A stretch of 64,000 nucleotides of DNA from Pristionchus mayeri (taxonomy: Eukaryota; Nematoda; Chromadorea; Rhabditida; Neodiplogasteridae). The position numbers were made by a program, and so were the translations under genes. Positions 12,030 to 24,446 of this stretch are shown piece by piece (position 1 is the first letter of the stretch; every line of letters starts with the position of its first letter). Under the pieces are notes generated by a model, which did not search any database, had not been told where the DNA came from, and saw only the letters and a list, made by a program, of their open reading frames with translations. The DNA is taken from assembly GCA_036245805.1 (NCBI GenBank), contig BTRK01000001.1, positions 19,723,087-19,787,086 on the forward strand, in the 5' to 3' direction.

Positions 12030-15000
12030 ATGGAGTATCCGGAAATCTCCGAAGAAGATGCCTCTCTAGGACGAAGTCTGGCACTCTCCACGAAGATAAG
12101 ATTGATGCTTGACGAGGTACGGTAATCACGAGGATATCGATCTACGATCTACGTAGATTGCCTCGCGAATCTCGACCCGAAAGAAGGACGATGACGTCAT
12201 AAAAGCTCTCACTGTCCTCTCAGGATTCATTGAGGAGGATACGGTTGGTTGATGCAGTTGTATCACCTTTACGTTTCGAAATGACCAGAATCGTATGTTA
12301 TGATCTGGTACTATAAAATCCAGTGGTATCATATTTTATCCGCGGTAGGTCAAGGGGGCAGTCCGACTGTACGAGCGAGGCCGCGTGAAGCTGTTCGGAC
12401 TGAAGGAGAAGATCAAAGATCAGCCGTAGGTTTAGCAGTTCAGGAAGAATTTATGTTTACACTTGTGTTTCTCTTGTCTCATTGTGCACACGAACCCCTA
12501 ATCGATTCCATAATTATTGTAATTTGTACGCCCTCCATACGGATTGAATACTAGCCCGATTTCGCCTCCGCATTCGGCGAGGGCTCCCGTGCTTTGTTCG
12601 CTATCGCCTGTGACATCACGTGTTTACGTGCTCCCGACCGATTTCGAAATCCGCTCTCACACGACCACACACATTGCGCATTATTTATAGTATAGATAGA
12701 AATTATTTTAATGGTTTGGCATGATTCATGTCTAATAGTTTCGTGTAAATTTTGATGTAAAATTATTCGTGAAACACGGAAGGACCGTGACTTTTTTAAG
12801 CATTGAATAATTTGCTAAATGAGTGCTCGCTTGAGACATCTCTCACTCGCGCGGACGACCGTCGATTGGGTGGAAGAAACGGCGGAGTTGGACAGAATCA
12901 TCGAGGAGATGGAGGAGAAGAAGAGGCATGGAAAGGATATCAGACGTCTACCAGAGGCTAGGATTACGGTACGCTGATTCGATTACGTCTTTGATCGGTA
13001 TGAGATTGTGCTATGCTCGAATGGACACGCTAGATGCGACGAATACTCTATCGGGCGACAGTAATCAGGTCGATATTGCAGCTCCCGTCGCGCGTCTGCC
13101 ACGGCCGCAGAGGCATGCTCGTGGCGCAGGTATCTTGGGATCGGAAAGATTGCCGGAAAGAATTTCGAAAATATGTGCTGTTACTGCATATCATGGCGGC
13201 GATTCTGTTCTTTCTCGGTCTATGACTGACATTTACTTTTGATCTGTTTTTAGAACGACAAACCGATTGGAAATATTTTTGAATTGTATTCTGCTCATGT
13301 TCGAACCATTTCTCGCACGGCCAGTCGTGAGGATGTGAGAGGGGAGACTGTCTGCAGGTCTCGTGCTCGCCCGATCGATTCGTCTTCCCCGAGGCGAATT
13401 TCTGCTGCTGCGATCAATTCGAGAGAAGAGTAGTCGAGAAGAGGTGAGCACTTCCGACATTCTCTGTCGATTAAAGAAGCGAGAAAGTAGGTAGTTTATT
13501 TTGGGTGATAGAATAAAAATTAGGAAATATGAGGTCACCCTGTGGCTTCAAGTGGAGGTTGTGCATGGTCCTTTATGTACTCGGACGATTCAATTTATGC
13601 AGTATCGTAAATAATAAATTGTTATTTTTTGAATAATTTTCCCGAACCTTTCGTACCTATTGGATTTGGGGTTCTGTGGTAGTTAAAATAATGTGTGTGA
13701 GGTATATAAGATTCAGCGTGTAAAACTGTGGTAGTGTTTAATGCCAATATCCGTGTTTCTTGACAAGGTGATATCTTGCCACAGCAATATGATAAAAACC
13801 GAGGAAAGCGATGAAAGCAATAGCATGTAGATTTCCGATCCGCAATACAAAAAAGTCCACAATTCTCAATACATCAACCCCATTGTTAGGAGAAAGTGAT
13901 ACTTACTTTATTGTTTTTACATAAGTTAAGTGAACATTCAGTGCCTAATGAATTAGTGGCCTTGTAGGTTGTTAAATTAATTTGTCTGTTGTTAATCGCT
14001 ACTACTATATCGATCACCATCACTTGAAAACCGAGCTCAATATTTCAAAATTTCTTGATCTAAGATACTATTCGTAAGTGCAGCAAAAATTTGTTTAGTT
14101 CAAACTTCAAGAGCATATAAGATTCAGCGTGTAAAAATGTGGTAGACGAGGACGAAACCCTGATCTGACCCTGATCTCGTCGCGTGTACGAGAGAGTTTG
14201 CAAAAGTGAGAGAGCGCGGGAGTACGCTGATCATTTCCGGCTTTCCCTTGAGGCTATTATTGATTTTTTGGCATTTTTGTATATTCATTCTCAACTAATT
14301 CAGCCATCGGCTATTCGATTTCCGATCCACAATAAAAAAAAGCCCACAATTCTCAACACATCAACCCCCATTGTAAGGCTGAAAGTGATAAAGTGACTTT
14401 ATTGTTTTTACATAAGTTAAGTGAACATTCAGTGCCTAATGAATTAGTGGCCTTGTAGGTTGTTAAATTAATTTGTGTGTTGTTAATCGCTACTACTATA
14501 TCGATCACCATCACTTGAAAACCGAGCTCAATATTTCAAAATTTCTTGATCTAAGATACTATTCGTAAGTGCAGCAACAATTTGTTTAGTTCAAACTTCA
14601 AGAGCATATAAGATTCAGCGTGTAAAAATGTGGTAGACGAGGACGAAACCCTGATCTGACCCTGATCTCGTCGCGTGTACGAGAGAGTTTGCAAAAGTGA
14701 GAGAGCGCGGGAGTACGCTGATCATTTCCGGCTTTCCCTTGAGGCTATTATTGATTTTTTGGCATTTTTGTATATTCATTCTCAACTAATTCAGCCATCG
14801 GCTATTCGATTTCCGATCCACAATAAAAAAAAGCCCACAATTCTCAACACATCAACCCCCATTGTAAGGCTGAAAGTGATAAAGTGACTTTATTGTTTTT
14901 ACATAATTTAAGTGAACATTCAGTGTTCCTCAATACATCAACCTGTTGCAAAGAAAATATTCTAGCGTATTTCATATCCGGTACGGCAAACGAAAAGGCT

Positions 15001-15828
15001 ACAATGTGGTCATTAGAAATATGTAATTTGTGAATTAAACGTAAATTGGATAATTTATTAGAATAGGCTATTTAATTGTTATATTTTCGGCCGGTGGTCG
15101 AGATATCATCAGAAGAGAATGCGCCGAGTACTGCTAACAGTCACTTAGATAGCGCGAAATCGCATGGGCCTCAAGATCGTCCAATTATGAAAGCCGGCTA
15201 AATATTCATTCATTATCTCGAGATCCATGTGATTTCGCGCTGCAGCAGCAGTAGTCGGCGCCTTCTTCTCGGATATTTCCCCCGTTTATGGCTAAGTAAA
15301 ATACAAACACAGCAAAGGTAATAATAATACTAATATTTACCACAGATGCTCGTACACGTGCGTGCACTGGCTCGCCGCCTGGCTGGCACTCGCCATGGGA
15401 CAGAAGGTTGAGGTACGGTGGGGGTACGGTAGTCAGGGAGTGTGAACTGTTTGATCCATGTATTTCGCTGCCCACTGAATATGATCTGGCAAAGAATTTA
15501 TTGAAGTGATGAAATCGTTACTTGGCAGATTGGTGATTCAGAGATTTGGTAAAGTTTCTGTGAAGAATAAAAACAGGCAATTTGTAGCTGAATGCTTAGA
15601 ATGTAAAATTGTGGCTTTCTAATGTTAACACTCTCCTATCCTCATCTAGGAATTAAAAGCGTGCTAGATTGAGGATGATCACGAATGGGCGGCTGGCTGC
15701 CTTTGTCATGGGTGGCCTCAGCATCTCTCCCCCTGCAGGAGACATCGCAGGCGAGTCTGCTGCTCATGCGACGAGCTGTTGTGGGCGTGAATGAGGAGCA
15801 GCAAGAGCAAGCGGACGATCGATCCTGA
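12030..15828 (+). CDS. Unrecognised protein, 7 exons, about 205 aa
   Basis: Exons 12030-12116, 12349-12425, 12824-12968, 13082-13129, 13254-13357, 15346-15412 and 15739-15828 join in phase and end in TGA. The N-terminal half is helical and charged (KIRLMLDEVKGAVRLYE, TAELDRIIEEMEEKKR). The C-terminal half has a Cys/Trp-rich hydrophobic stretch (CSYTCVHWLAAWLALAMG), perhaps a membrane or packing helix, then an acidic-polar tail. I do not recognise the family; the helical start followed by LP motifs faintly recalls Borealin, not enough to name it. The acceptor at 12823 (ATGAG) and the donor at 13358 (GTCTCG) are weak. Alternative: read-through of exon 5 ends at TAG 13432-13434, or a separate start at ATG 12819. 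Confidence 0.5.
13831..14925. repeat. Tandem repeat, about 491-bp unit, roughly 2.2 copies
   Basis: The second and third copies are nearly identical over hundreds of bases; the same 70-codon frame recurs at 14184 and 14675, exactly 491 bp apart. The first copy (from 13831) is slightly diverged and the last stops near 14925. A partial older block sharing ATAAGATTCAGCGTGTAAAA lies at 13702-13735. The array lies in the long intron of the unrecognised gene. The repeated frame is a by-product of the repeat, with no sign of being a protein. Confidence 0.9.
15100..15277. repeat. Imperfect inverted repeat (foldback element)
   Basis: Left-arm sequence GAAGAGAATGCGCCGAGTAC and GCGCGAAATCGCATGG are matched by inverted GTAGTCGGCGCCTTCTTCTC and CCATGTGATTTCGCGC. 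Arms are about 80 bp with scattered mismatches. It is probably an old MITE, 68 bp upstream of the exon at 15346. Confidence 0.65.
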
Positions 15829-18800
15829 TCTCCCTACCGTATGCGTGAGTCGACTACCGTACACCATGGTTACTGTACCATTTCTGTGAATACTGTAGTA
15901 GAGTTGTGTAGATTACACTGTAAAATGTTTACTGTAACACGTTGTAGCAATGTTTAAACGGATGGAATAATTATGATCTTTGGATTCATCCCCTTTCAGT
16001 GTCACTGACACACAGTGCATCCCCCAATCACACACGTCAGGGGGAATTGGGTGGTGGCTTGACGTTGCATTGTTTGTAGTGAAGTGAGAGCGCGCCGAGC
16101 ACTAAGGACACGGGGCGACTCTCTCACTCCCGTACGCTCTCTCACCTACCGTCTGTGTGTCTGCGTCTCGCTCTCTCGTCCCTCTGACCACTCTGCGCCC
16201 TCTCTCTTTCCACGCTATTTCGCTTGGGAAACCGCTCGATAGATCGCTAAGCGCGCTGAAAGGGACAAAGAGAGTAGGGAGAGCCTAGAATTGATTGAGA
16301 GCCCAGATTGGGAGGAAACAGGAGTGAAGTGCCAGCAGAGCGGAGATCACACTAATCACTTTAGGAATCAGCGAGTAGAACGATTTCATAATTTTGGTGA
16401 AACGACGAACGGATTGGTTAGCGTGAGCTTTCCTTTTGTTATTGGCTGATGATTTGAAACAGGAGGATATGCTCATCATGATACACAAAGTCACGGGTTC
16501 TGAAAAATTGGGAATACCCAGTTTCGAAACTATTTTTCTGTTGAACTCTTGTGCCTATCTGTCGGTTTGATCTACAGACGGTTTACGCAGCGACTCTTGG
16601 TGGAGATACTGAGAGTAGATAGGAAGTGAGGCCACTTGAGATGGAGAATCCGTCAGAGTATTATTGGAGAGAAGGGCGATCGAAGGACAGAGCAGTCTAG
16701 CGAACATCCGCTTACGAGAAAAGGACACGGGGTCAGTGATTCTTCTCGCCCCCGAGACAGCATCTGAAGGGTACGGTAGCCGGCCAAGGGAGTGTATTTG
16801 TGGAACACGGAAGTTGAAGGTTCTGGTTACTGTAACCAGGGAATTTCCTTGGAAGTTCTATTGACACAGCGATGCGTCGCGATGCTCAAAGAGCAAGCGT
16901 TTTTCGATTACACTCCCATTCCATAGTAGCACCCCCCCCCCTTCTCTCTCCTCCTATCCCACTATGAGTGTGTTTCTCAGTGTTTTTTGTCTACCTGTTC
17001 ACTTGCCTCTCTTCTCAGCTCCCGTCTCTCTCGCTCTCTCATTTGTGTTTAGCATCGCGGTCGTTTTTGCCCCACTGGGAAAGCTGAGCGCGCACAATTT
17101 TACACGATGGTGTGGAGAGCGCGCGATGCGGAGTGAAACACTCCTCGAAAGATACTCTATCTCGATCCCTGAGGAGAGAGAGCATACGAAAAGGAGAGTG
17201 TCGGACTCCCACTTCGGCTCTAAACTAGTGAACTCGCGGGGGAGGAAGCCAAGTAGGGCCATGGTTACTGAAGAAAGAAGGAAGTCTATGAGGAAGAGTA
17301 TTTTTGGGAGTAGTCTGGTTTTTGACATTTTTTTTCCGATAAGACCAAAAAATTAACAAAAGTAACCAGTAAAGAATATATGATTGTCATGAAACATTTA
17401 ACCACAGGGAAGAATACATTCTAAAAATTTAATGATCTCTTGTTTGGAGATGTGGAATTAACAACTTTTGTCACAAGGGGAAGAATTCTAATGATCACTT
17501 GAAGCGATAAAATGATGAGGATGAATAGTGAGAATATCCGGTTGAGTGCAGGAAGAGAGTTGCAAGATGGGTTCCGCATCTCTTCATCCACTCGTCTATA
17601 CAGTGCATGCGAATGGGAATAACGAGTGGAGTGAATGCCCATTCCTCATCCAAATTGTCTCAATTAGAAACTGTTGCTGGCGAAGAATTGACAACATTCC
17701 CTCTCTCTTCCTTCGCTCCTTCCTCCTCTCTCGCGTGCTTTTTGTCCTTCTCTTCTACTTTCGATTGTCTCGCTTTCACTTGATAACACGATCGCGTAGC
17801 GCACTCCAACACTTGTTGCACGGTCACACCGATTACGGTATTGCGTTGCTGATTGGATGAGGAGTACTGTAGGAGTTGGTAGGTCAAGGAAATTATGGTG
17901 AAGCCTGGAAGTTTCCCATTCGCCTACTGGAAGAAACCCTGGAGTGATCTTACAAATATCTTGTCTCGTTTTTTAGCGTGCATAATGCGAGGGAAGCTGG
18001 AATTCTCGTTCGTCCGAGTAGCGAATCCTTCTCCTCTCCCCGTCCCGAACTCTTTCTTTCTAAACGTGTTTTCGCACCGCGAAAGCAAGTGCAACTATTA
18101 CGCGAGAGCCACGTACACTGACCAGTTTGTTCTGGCAACAGTTCGCGATCTTGCGATCTACCCCCTGAAGGGTACTGTACTCCTTGTTTGTGGGTCCGCT
18201 CTCGTTTTTTTCGCGAGTGCGTATGTGTTCAATTCGAATCGCCTGTGCGTCTTTGTGAGGGGCAGCACCGATTTCGGACACCTGCGGGGCGCTGTTTTTT
18301 GCCTGTTAGTGAGAGTAGTTACAGTGAGTGACGAAAGATTGGAGTGGGGGGAGAGGAGAGGGAGCAGATCCTCCCTCTTTCTCTGAGGCCAAATTAGAGA
18401 GCTCACAGCCTCATTTCACTCTGGCCGCCTTTTGTACGCGAACAGTGCGGCTGAATCCGCTTGGCGGATCAACCCCCATTTGCGACTTATTTGGATACTG
18501 TAGTGCTTCAAAGGGTATATGGTAGTCACTGGTTGTTGATCAGGAAGTTGCCCTTGTGGCGCGTGTTTTGTTGTCTAATGGAAAGAATAAGATCAGGTGG
18601 TTGCACATGTTTTTCTCATCCGTTGATCAGTCCGTGGGCGGGGCCAGTATTAGTCTGGATCTCTCAGTAGTTGTGCTCTCTTCCCGTTCTCATAGCACGA
18701 GTTCACTGAAGGGCGGCGAAGGGTCACACTTGCTTTTCTCCTCGAGAGTTTATGTTCCTCCTTGAGATCAGACTATCAATTTGGCAGTCGAAGTTCGCAT

Positions 18801-21800
18801 ATCTCCCGTTCCCAGCCTTCTCCCTTCTCCTACCTTGTTTCTTCCCCTCTTCAACTTTCGTCCGCTCGTTTCGTTCGTTATTCCGAGACATGCCGAGTTT
18901 GTTTGTTTTTCGCCTACACTAAGCGGGGCCCACGAGTGATCCAAAACAAACACATTCGAAAGTGTAGCAATCGTGAGAGATTCGAATCTCGATAGCCCCG
19001 CGCCTCGCGTACGTGACCTACCTAGACGGTGTACGGTAGATTGAGAAGTGTTGCTATCGCTGCTGCTGTTTTTCAGCACGATTATCGCTGATCGCATATT
19101 GATTTGCCACTTTTATCGCCATGCTATCATGGCAGTGACTGATATTGTCAGAGTCTGAGCTTCTAAATATTATAACCATGCTGCAACACTAATTCATGGT
19201 GTCTCTTGCATTTCTCGGTGGTGTGAGTGAATTGCGTCGATTGCTTGGGTTGCTTTTGTTTCGTTTCTCGGGCGAAAAACGAAAAGACGGCATGAGCCAG
19301 AAACACTTCCTGCTTATATTTCTTAGCAGGCGCGCGCTCTTCGCCTCTGCCCTCAGGCAATCTTCTTCCCTTTTCCTCCCTCTCTCCCTCTCTTTCTCCC
19401 CCTCTGCACCGCTCTCTCCGAATGCCACACTCTCTAGCTGCTCTCCTCGAATAGTGTGCGCTCTCGCTCTGTTCCGCTGCAGACGCAACAGATTTTAACC
19501 CATCGAGAAGCTACAGTAAAGTCTAGGAATGAATGCTTATCTCAATTTCTCCCGACGCCTGCTTGCTATTGTTTGGTGCTTTGATCGAGATCCAGAGAAA
19601 GAGATCCCTGAGTACTCTCCCTCTCCCCTCACTCTGCTATTTGATTGAACTAGATGAGTCAGAGCGGCTGCTTTTCCGGCGAAGAGAGCGTAGAGGTGAT
19701 GCAATTGGGCGGGAATTGTAGTTACATTTTTTTTTCGTTCTGCTCAGCATCTTCCCTGTAGTAGATTGCCCATGTACTGATCAAGTAAGAATGAAACTTT
19801 ATTTTCACCAGGCCTTGGCTAGACGACAGTGTCTGGGGTTTCAGACGAGTTCATAGAATGTACTTCTTCGATCGATTGATCAGCTCGAAACGTCAAGTTG
19901 TTTGTTTCGTGGTGTGTTATTCAGAGAGAGCAAGGCGGGGAGTGAGAGGAGGAAGTTATTTCTCCCTTCTCCTCCACCCTTTCGATCACTCCTCCCTGCA
20001 CTCTTTCCTCACCTCTTCTCAGTGTTGCTCACAGCTGTCGGGCGAAAGCAGCGCTAGTCGTCGTTCACTTCCTGGCACGTGCCAGTATACTGTAGTCGAG
20101 ACTACGGTATCTGATCTTTTGAACTTGACTACAGTAGGTGGTGATCATGCGCTGATCCGATCTCACGTGCCTATTGAACCCGATCTTGTCGTTGAAACAA
20201 CACTCGAGTACGGTAGTTCTAGTTTGCCTTCCGGTATTTAATGTATCCTGGTGGATGAATCACCCGTGCTCTCTGTCTGCGCTCCTCTCACCTCATTCCA
20301 TTCCTACTTTTCCTCCCCCTACCTCCTATTGTCTCATTTCAACAGGGGTCTGATGACGTCACCTGACCTCTTTGCGCCGTAGTACTATCGTAAACTGACT
20401 AATCATCAGTGTAGGGATACAATAAGGACATGATGAAGCGGCATTTCATGCGTGCGTTAAGGGAATACTGACAAGTTTCTAGTGTCGACCCCTCTTCAAC
20501 TCAACTCGAGTTCACATACATTTGCGGGAACGAATGCACTCGCGCGATTCGGTTCCGGGCCCCAGAGTTCTTTGCGCTTCTCCCCATTCTCCTCTTTTTC
20601 TTGCGCGGAATTGGTTAGGGCATCCTTGCGTGCCGAGAAGGGAGCAGGAGTCTCTTGGAAGTCGTCGACACATCTTACCTTTCCCCTTCTCCCTCTTTCT
20701 CACCACATCCTCCGCTTTCTCTGACCACCTCTGCGCATTTTTCTCTGCTTTCCTCGTTTCCTCGTCAGGACTTCCAAGAAGGAGCAAATGAGTCTGCTAA
20801 CCTGCATCGCTTCTGGCACGCTTTCTCTGGGAGCAAACGCGCGTTCTCGCGACCAAACGTCGCAGGGTACTGTAGCGTTAACTTGGGGAGGTTTTCGATG
20901 CTCTAACAGTCATCGGCGCTCGTCATATCGAAATGTTTATTCATGCTTGAATTCTCTCGTTTGCTACACCAATTCCCCTCTTCCACATTGTCGACCGAGC
21001 TGCTCTCTTCCCAAACATTGACAAACATTTCACGACGAGATACAGAGGGAAAAAAGCACAATATTGTGGAGTCATTCTTGTGAGAGGACCTTCTCTGTCC
21101 CACTTGGGCTTCCGTTGTTTCCCTATCTATGTGTGAATCGGATGCTCTCTTCGTCGGTTGTCTCGCCGATTCAATCGCTCTTTGTGAATCTTCTTGCTCG
21201 TCGATCGGCGCTCGTGGGATAGAAGAGCGTAGTCTCCTCGCCCTCGATTTGAAGTGTATCACGAGAGTTGTCGAGATACTGTAGTCATACAGTAGTCACA
21301 CACGTGATCGAATGCTCACATCTAGGGAACCTATATCGTTCGTACTCGCGTGAGAGAATCACCGCAGAGTTTCGAAGAAAGAGAAGCGAGAAGTGATTTT
21401 CGATGCTCCTGTTCATTTTTTGCAGCGATAGGATGCGCGTTTGCATTGTGCGAGAGTTCAAATGGATCAGCCAGGGATTTTGCCGACCAGAAATATGTAC
21501 TGTACGGTTTATGTATCTTACAATTTTTGGTACAAAGTCCGGTGTGTTGCTGTGTGAGGTACTTCGACCTTTGATGCTGTTGAGGTGGCTAGAATGTTCA
21601 CGAAGTGCCAATTAATGAGAATCATGTTACCCCGTCATCAATCGTCTATCTCACCACTCGTGCGCATACTCATGTTTATCCGATTCGTAGATTTATGTGC
21701 GCCCCTTCGAGGTACGTGTGTATTTCTTGAGTGAGTGAGCGAAAATAGGCAACGAGAAACGGCTCGTAAATCCAATCAGCATTAGCCTGCGGGAGATATT

Positions 21801-22737
21801 TTGCTTTAGAACGCACACTCCTCGCGATATCTTTTCGCCATCTCCTTCCGCAAAGCAATCCAATAGAGATGTATAATGAAGTAGTTATTTTCGGCATGCG
21901 AGCGGAGTTTGTTTCATCGAACGCGCATCGCGTGTTTAGATATTGAGATGTCTACGACATTTAACGCGATGATTAGGAAGTCTCAGAGAACGTACATCAC
22001 CCCGCTTGTTCACGAAATCATGCGAAGTTCCGGGATTAGCACCCGGCAGTCAGACAACTCTCGGAAATTGAGTAAAACAGGTGCACAACATTGAAGAGCA
22101 ACACGGAATTACTGATACCCCCGCCAATTTGGGCATATTCTTCCGCATAGCTTTGCCCATTGAAAGGCTTCGTAAGACCAAGAGGAGTGACGAAAAGTTG
22201 CTGCTGATTTTCTTCCCTAATGTATCGATTAATAACTAACAAATTCATGTTTTGATCTCCTCATGTCATCATGCATCATTCTACGTTGTCCTATCTTTCT
22301 CTACATCCTCCTCTTCTCCAAACCGACAGTTTCGAATTTCGCTTCCCTATACTCTATGCGGGATGGAGATAGGGGATCCTCTTGCTTTTTTTCTTGCTGC
22401 GTAAGACTGCTTGTCTCAGCTTCCTTCTTCATGTCGATCATCAAAAACCTGTGGAACTCGTCTGAAGTCTCTCAATTTAAACTTCGCACCCTGCCAAATC
22501 ACGGAAGTGGTCGATTAGTGTTCACTACTCATCTCGGGGGAAGAAGTCCCTCAATGTATCAGACGACTCTCGTCTACTCTCACATTCCTCCGAATGGATG
22601 CACTCTTCATTTCGTCCGTTCATTACTGCATCGCATGCGAAGTACCGCGCAAACACGCCATCACTTTATTATACTTTTTTCTTCTTCTCGCCGCGGAACA
22701 TACTAATAATGTAGTAGTCCAGCAGCAGTTCCGCCTT
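15829..22737. other. Long non-coding stretch upstream of the forkhead gene
   Basis: I see no exon that can be supported. The + strand is rich in CT runs (CTCTCTC, CTCCTCC) and carries many TACTGTAG/TACGGTAG motifs. Short frames have no domain and no consistent splice signals. It may be distal promoter or the first intron of the forkhead gene, whose 5' exon I could not find. Short non-coding RNAs cannot be excluded. Confidence 0.4.
18923..19001 (+). ncRNA. Candidate compact structured RNA (closing stem with two inner hairpins)
   Basis: GCGGGGC at 18923-18929 is perfectly complementary to GCCCCGC at 18995-19001. Inside are ACAC...GTGT (about 18949-18965) and the palindrome GAGATTCGAATCTC (about 18977-18990), whose core resembles a tRNA B box. 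A standard cloverleaf does not fit, because the T stem is displaced by four bases and no D arm forms. It may be a degenerate tRNA-like locus or chance. Confidence 0.2.
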
Positions 22738-22809
22738 GTCTAGTAATGACGCAATCGGTCTCTGACCGATTGCGTCATTACGTCATTACTAGACGGTCTC
22801 TGACCGTCT
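22738..22809. repeat. Nested perfect palindromes sharing one loop
   Basis: A 17-bp perfect hairpin (22743-22759 with 22765-22781) has the loop CTCTG. A second, AGACGGT/ACCGTCT (22791-22809), has the same loop. A 13-bp outer pair GTCTAGTAATGAC/GTCATTACTAGAC spans 22738-22794. About 370 bp upstream of the LINE. Confidence 0.9.
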
Positions 22810-23180
22810 GGTTATCGATGCAGCGTGCGCCCGTTAGTACGGTAATCTTCGATCATCAGAAGTGGGAGAAGATGCACAGTGTTTGGCTTGCCTTGCTTAC
22901 GTCAGCACACACTGTTCACGACGATGTTCTTCTTGTGTATCGTCTCCGTCTCCCCGTCCGATTCCCTCTCTCACTCGCGCACCCTTCGCGCTTCTACCGT
23001 AGCTAGGAGTGAGAGGCAGAGAAAACGAAATAGCAGGCGAATTGAGGAGACGGCGAGTGCGTCGCGCGCGTATTTGCAGAGTGTTGTGAGTGATTATTGT
23101 TCGAGACATCTCTCTATCCCGCATCGAGAGAAGTGAGCGAGAACAATGCTCCTCCAGCATAACGGAAACATTAGCTTCTG

Positions 23181-24416
23181 ATGTTGATTCTCCATTCTCC
23201 ATTCTCCATTCTCCATTCGATCGTCGGTGAGGGGCGGTCGCCTCTCGGCCCCCTCTCCCCTTCTTCCCTCTGGAGTCTCCCTCCCAGTCAGCTTGGACAA
23301 CCTGGTGAGGTATCTGTCCAATCAATGCCACTCAAGCTCAAGATCGGAAGTTTGAACTGTCGAAGCCTATGCAAAAGTGATCGAATAGTGGAATTTGAGG
23401 AGTCCGTGAGTAAATTGTCGTTCGATGTTATCGCCCTTCAAGAGACTCGCCGAACTGGCTTTACTTCTATGACTCTATCGCAATCCAACCATCTATTCCA
23501 CGCTTACGGCTTACGATCACTATATGGAACAGGATTTATAATTCATTCGAAATGGGCAGCTCATGCCGATTTCCACTATCTGACCGACCGCCTCTCATAT
23601 CTCGATATCGACAAAATGGGATTGAGGATCGTATCAATTTACCTTCCAACAAGCGCCTCTCCCGATGCTGACTATGAGTGTGTTTTGAATGAACTGCAGA
23701 CACTGTTAGACGCTCCCTCCAGTCGTGCTCACCTACCGGGTGTTGGGAGACGTCGAGTGGTTGTCTGCGGTGATTTCAATTTCAAGGTTGGATCACGGCT
23801 GGCCAAACATGAAGAGTGGATAGGGAGACACGGACTCGGAATGCGTAATGAAAGAGGACAAGTTCTGGGAGACTTTTGTTGTGCTAATAAATTGAAGATC
23901 ATGAATACGAGATTTGACAAGCGAGAGAGTCGCAAGTGGTCATGGCAATCACCTGATATGAAAACGAAAAATTTGATCGATTTCATACTCTGCCAGGATC
24001 CTTCACTTTTTCTTGATGTCTCCATAGTTGGATCTCACTCGTTCTCGTCCGATCATCGCCTTATTATGGCCAGAATACGAATCAATCAGAAAGAACGAAA
24101 GCGACACCGACCACCAAGAATCAATCAGAGACTGTCAATTCCTGCATTCGCAGCATCTATGGCAAGCCAGCAAACCAATCTATCAAACTACCAGGAGATC
24201 GTGAGTTCGATGAAAAACATAGCGGCAACTTGCATGATTCCTGTTCCGAAACCCAAGAGATTAAGCTACAAGACGGAACAATTGATGAGAAGTAGAAACA
24301 TGCTACGAAAGCAACCTCCTACCGCACTGAATAGGATAAATCTAGCTGTGACTAGCAAAGCTCTAAGGTTCTCTCTCAATGACGATCTACATCGACGGCA
24401 TGTGCTGTTTGTCTAG
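23181..24416 (+). CDS. LINE endonuclease (EEP/APE family) and linker
   Basis: This part nicks target DNA to start reverse transcription. From the ATG at 23323 it shows the EEP motifs in order: GSLNCRSL (metal-binding Asn), ALQETR (catalytic Glu), GTGFIIH, VVVCGDFNFKVG (Asp/Asn), NLIDFILC and SSDHRLIMA (catalytic Asp-His). About 110 residues of basic linker follow. The frame ends at TAG 24414, then stays open in the same frame for 10 codons to the ATG at 24447 and on through the RT. The stretch just after the TAG contains GGTACGGTACGGTAG, the motif dispersed through this genome. Confidence 0.85.
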   Translation: MLILHSPFSILHSIVGEGRSPLGPLSPSSLWSLPPSQLGQPGEVSVQSMPLKLKIGSLNCRSLCKSDRIVEFEESVSKLSFDVIALQETRRTGFTSMTLSQSNHLFHAYGLRSLYGTGFIIHSKWAAHADFHYLTDRLSYLDIDKMGLRIVSIYLPTSASPDADYECVLNELQTLLDAPSSRAHLPGVGRRRVVVCGDFNFKVGSRLAKHEEWIGRHGLGMRNERGQVLGDFCCANKLKIMNTRFDKRESRKWSWQSPDMKTKNLIDFILCQDPSLFLDVSIVGSHSFSSDHRLIMARIRINQKERKRHRPPRINQRLSIPAFAASMASQQTNLSNYQEIVSSMKNIAATCMIPVPKPKRLSYKTEQLMRSRNMLRKQPPTALNRINLAVTSKALRFSLNDDLHRRHVLFV

Positions 24417-24446
24417 GAGGCGGTACGGTACGGTAGAAGCACGAAA

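Noticed and set aside
12819..13434. Alternative short gene starting at ATG 12819 and ending at TAG 13432-13434
   Set aside because: Possible, but the 7-exon model explains the well-bounded exons at 15346 and 15739 with matching phases. The alternative is noted in that entry.
14184..14887. Two identical 70-codon frames
   Set aside because: They arise from the 491-bp tandem repeat and show no domain, splice context or codon pattern of a gene.
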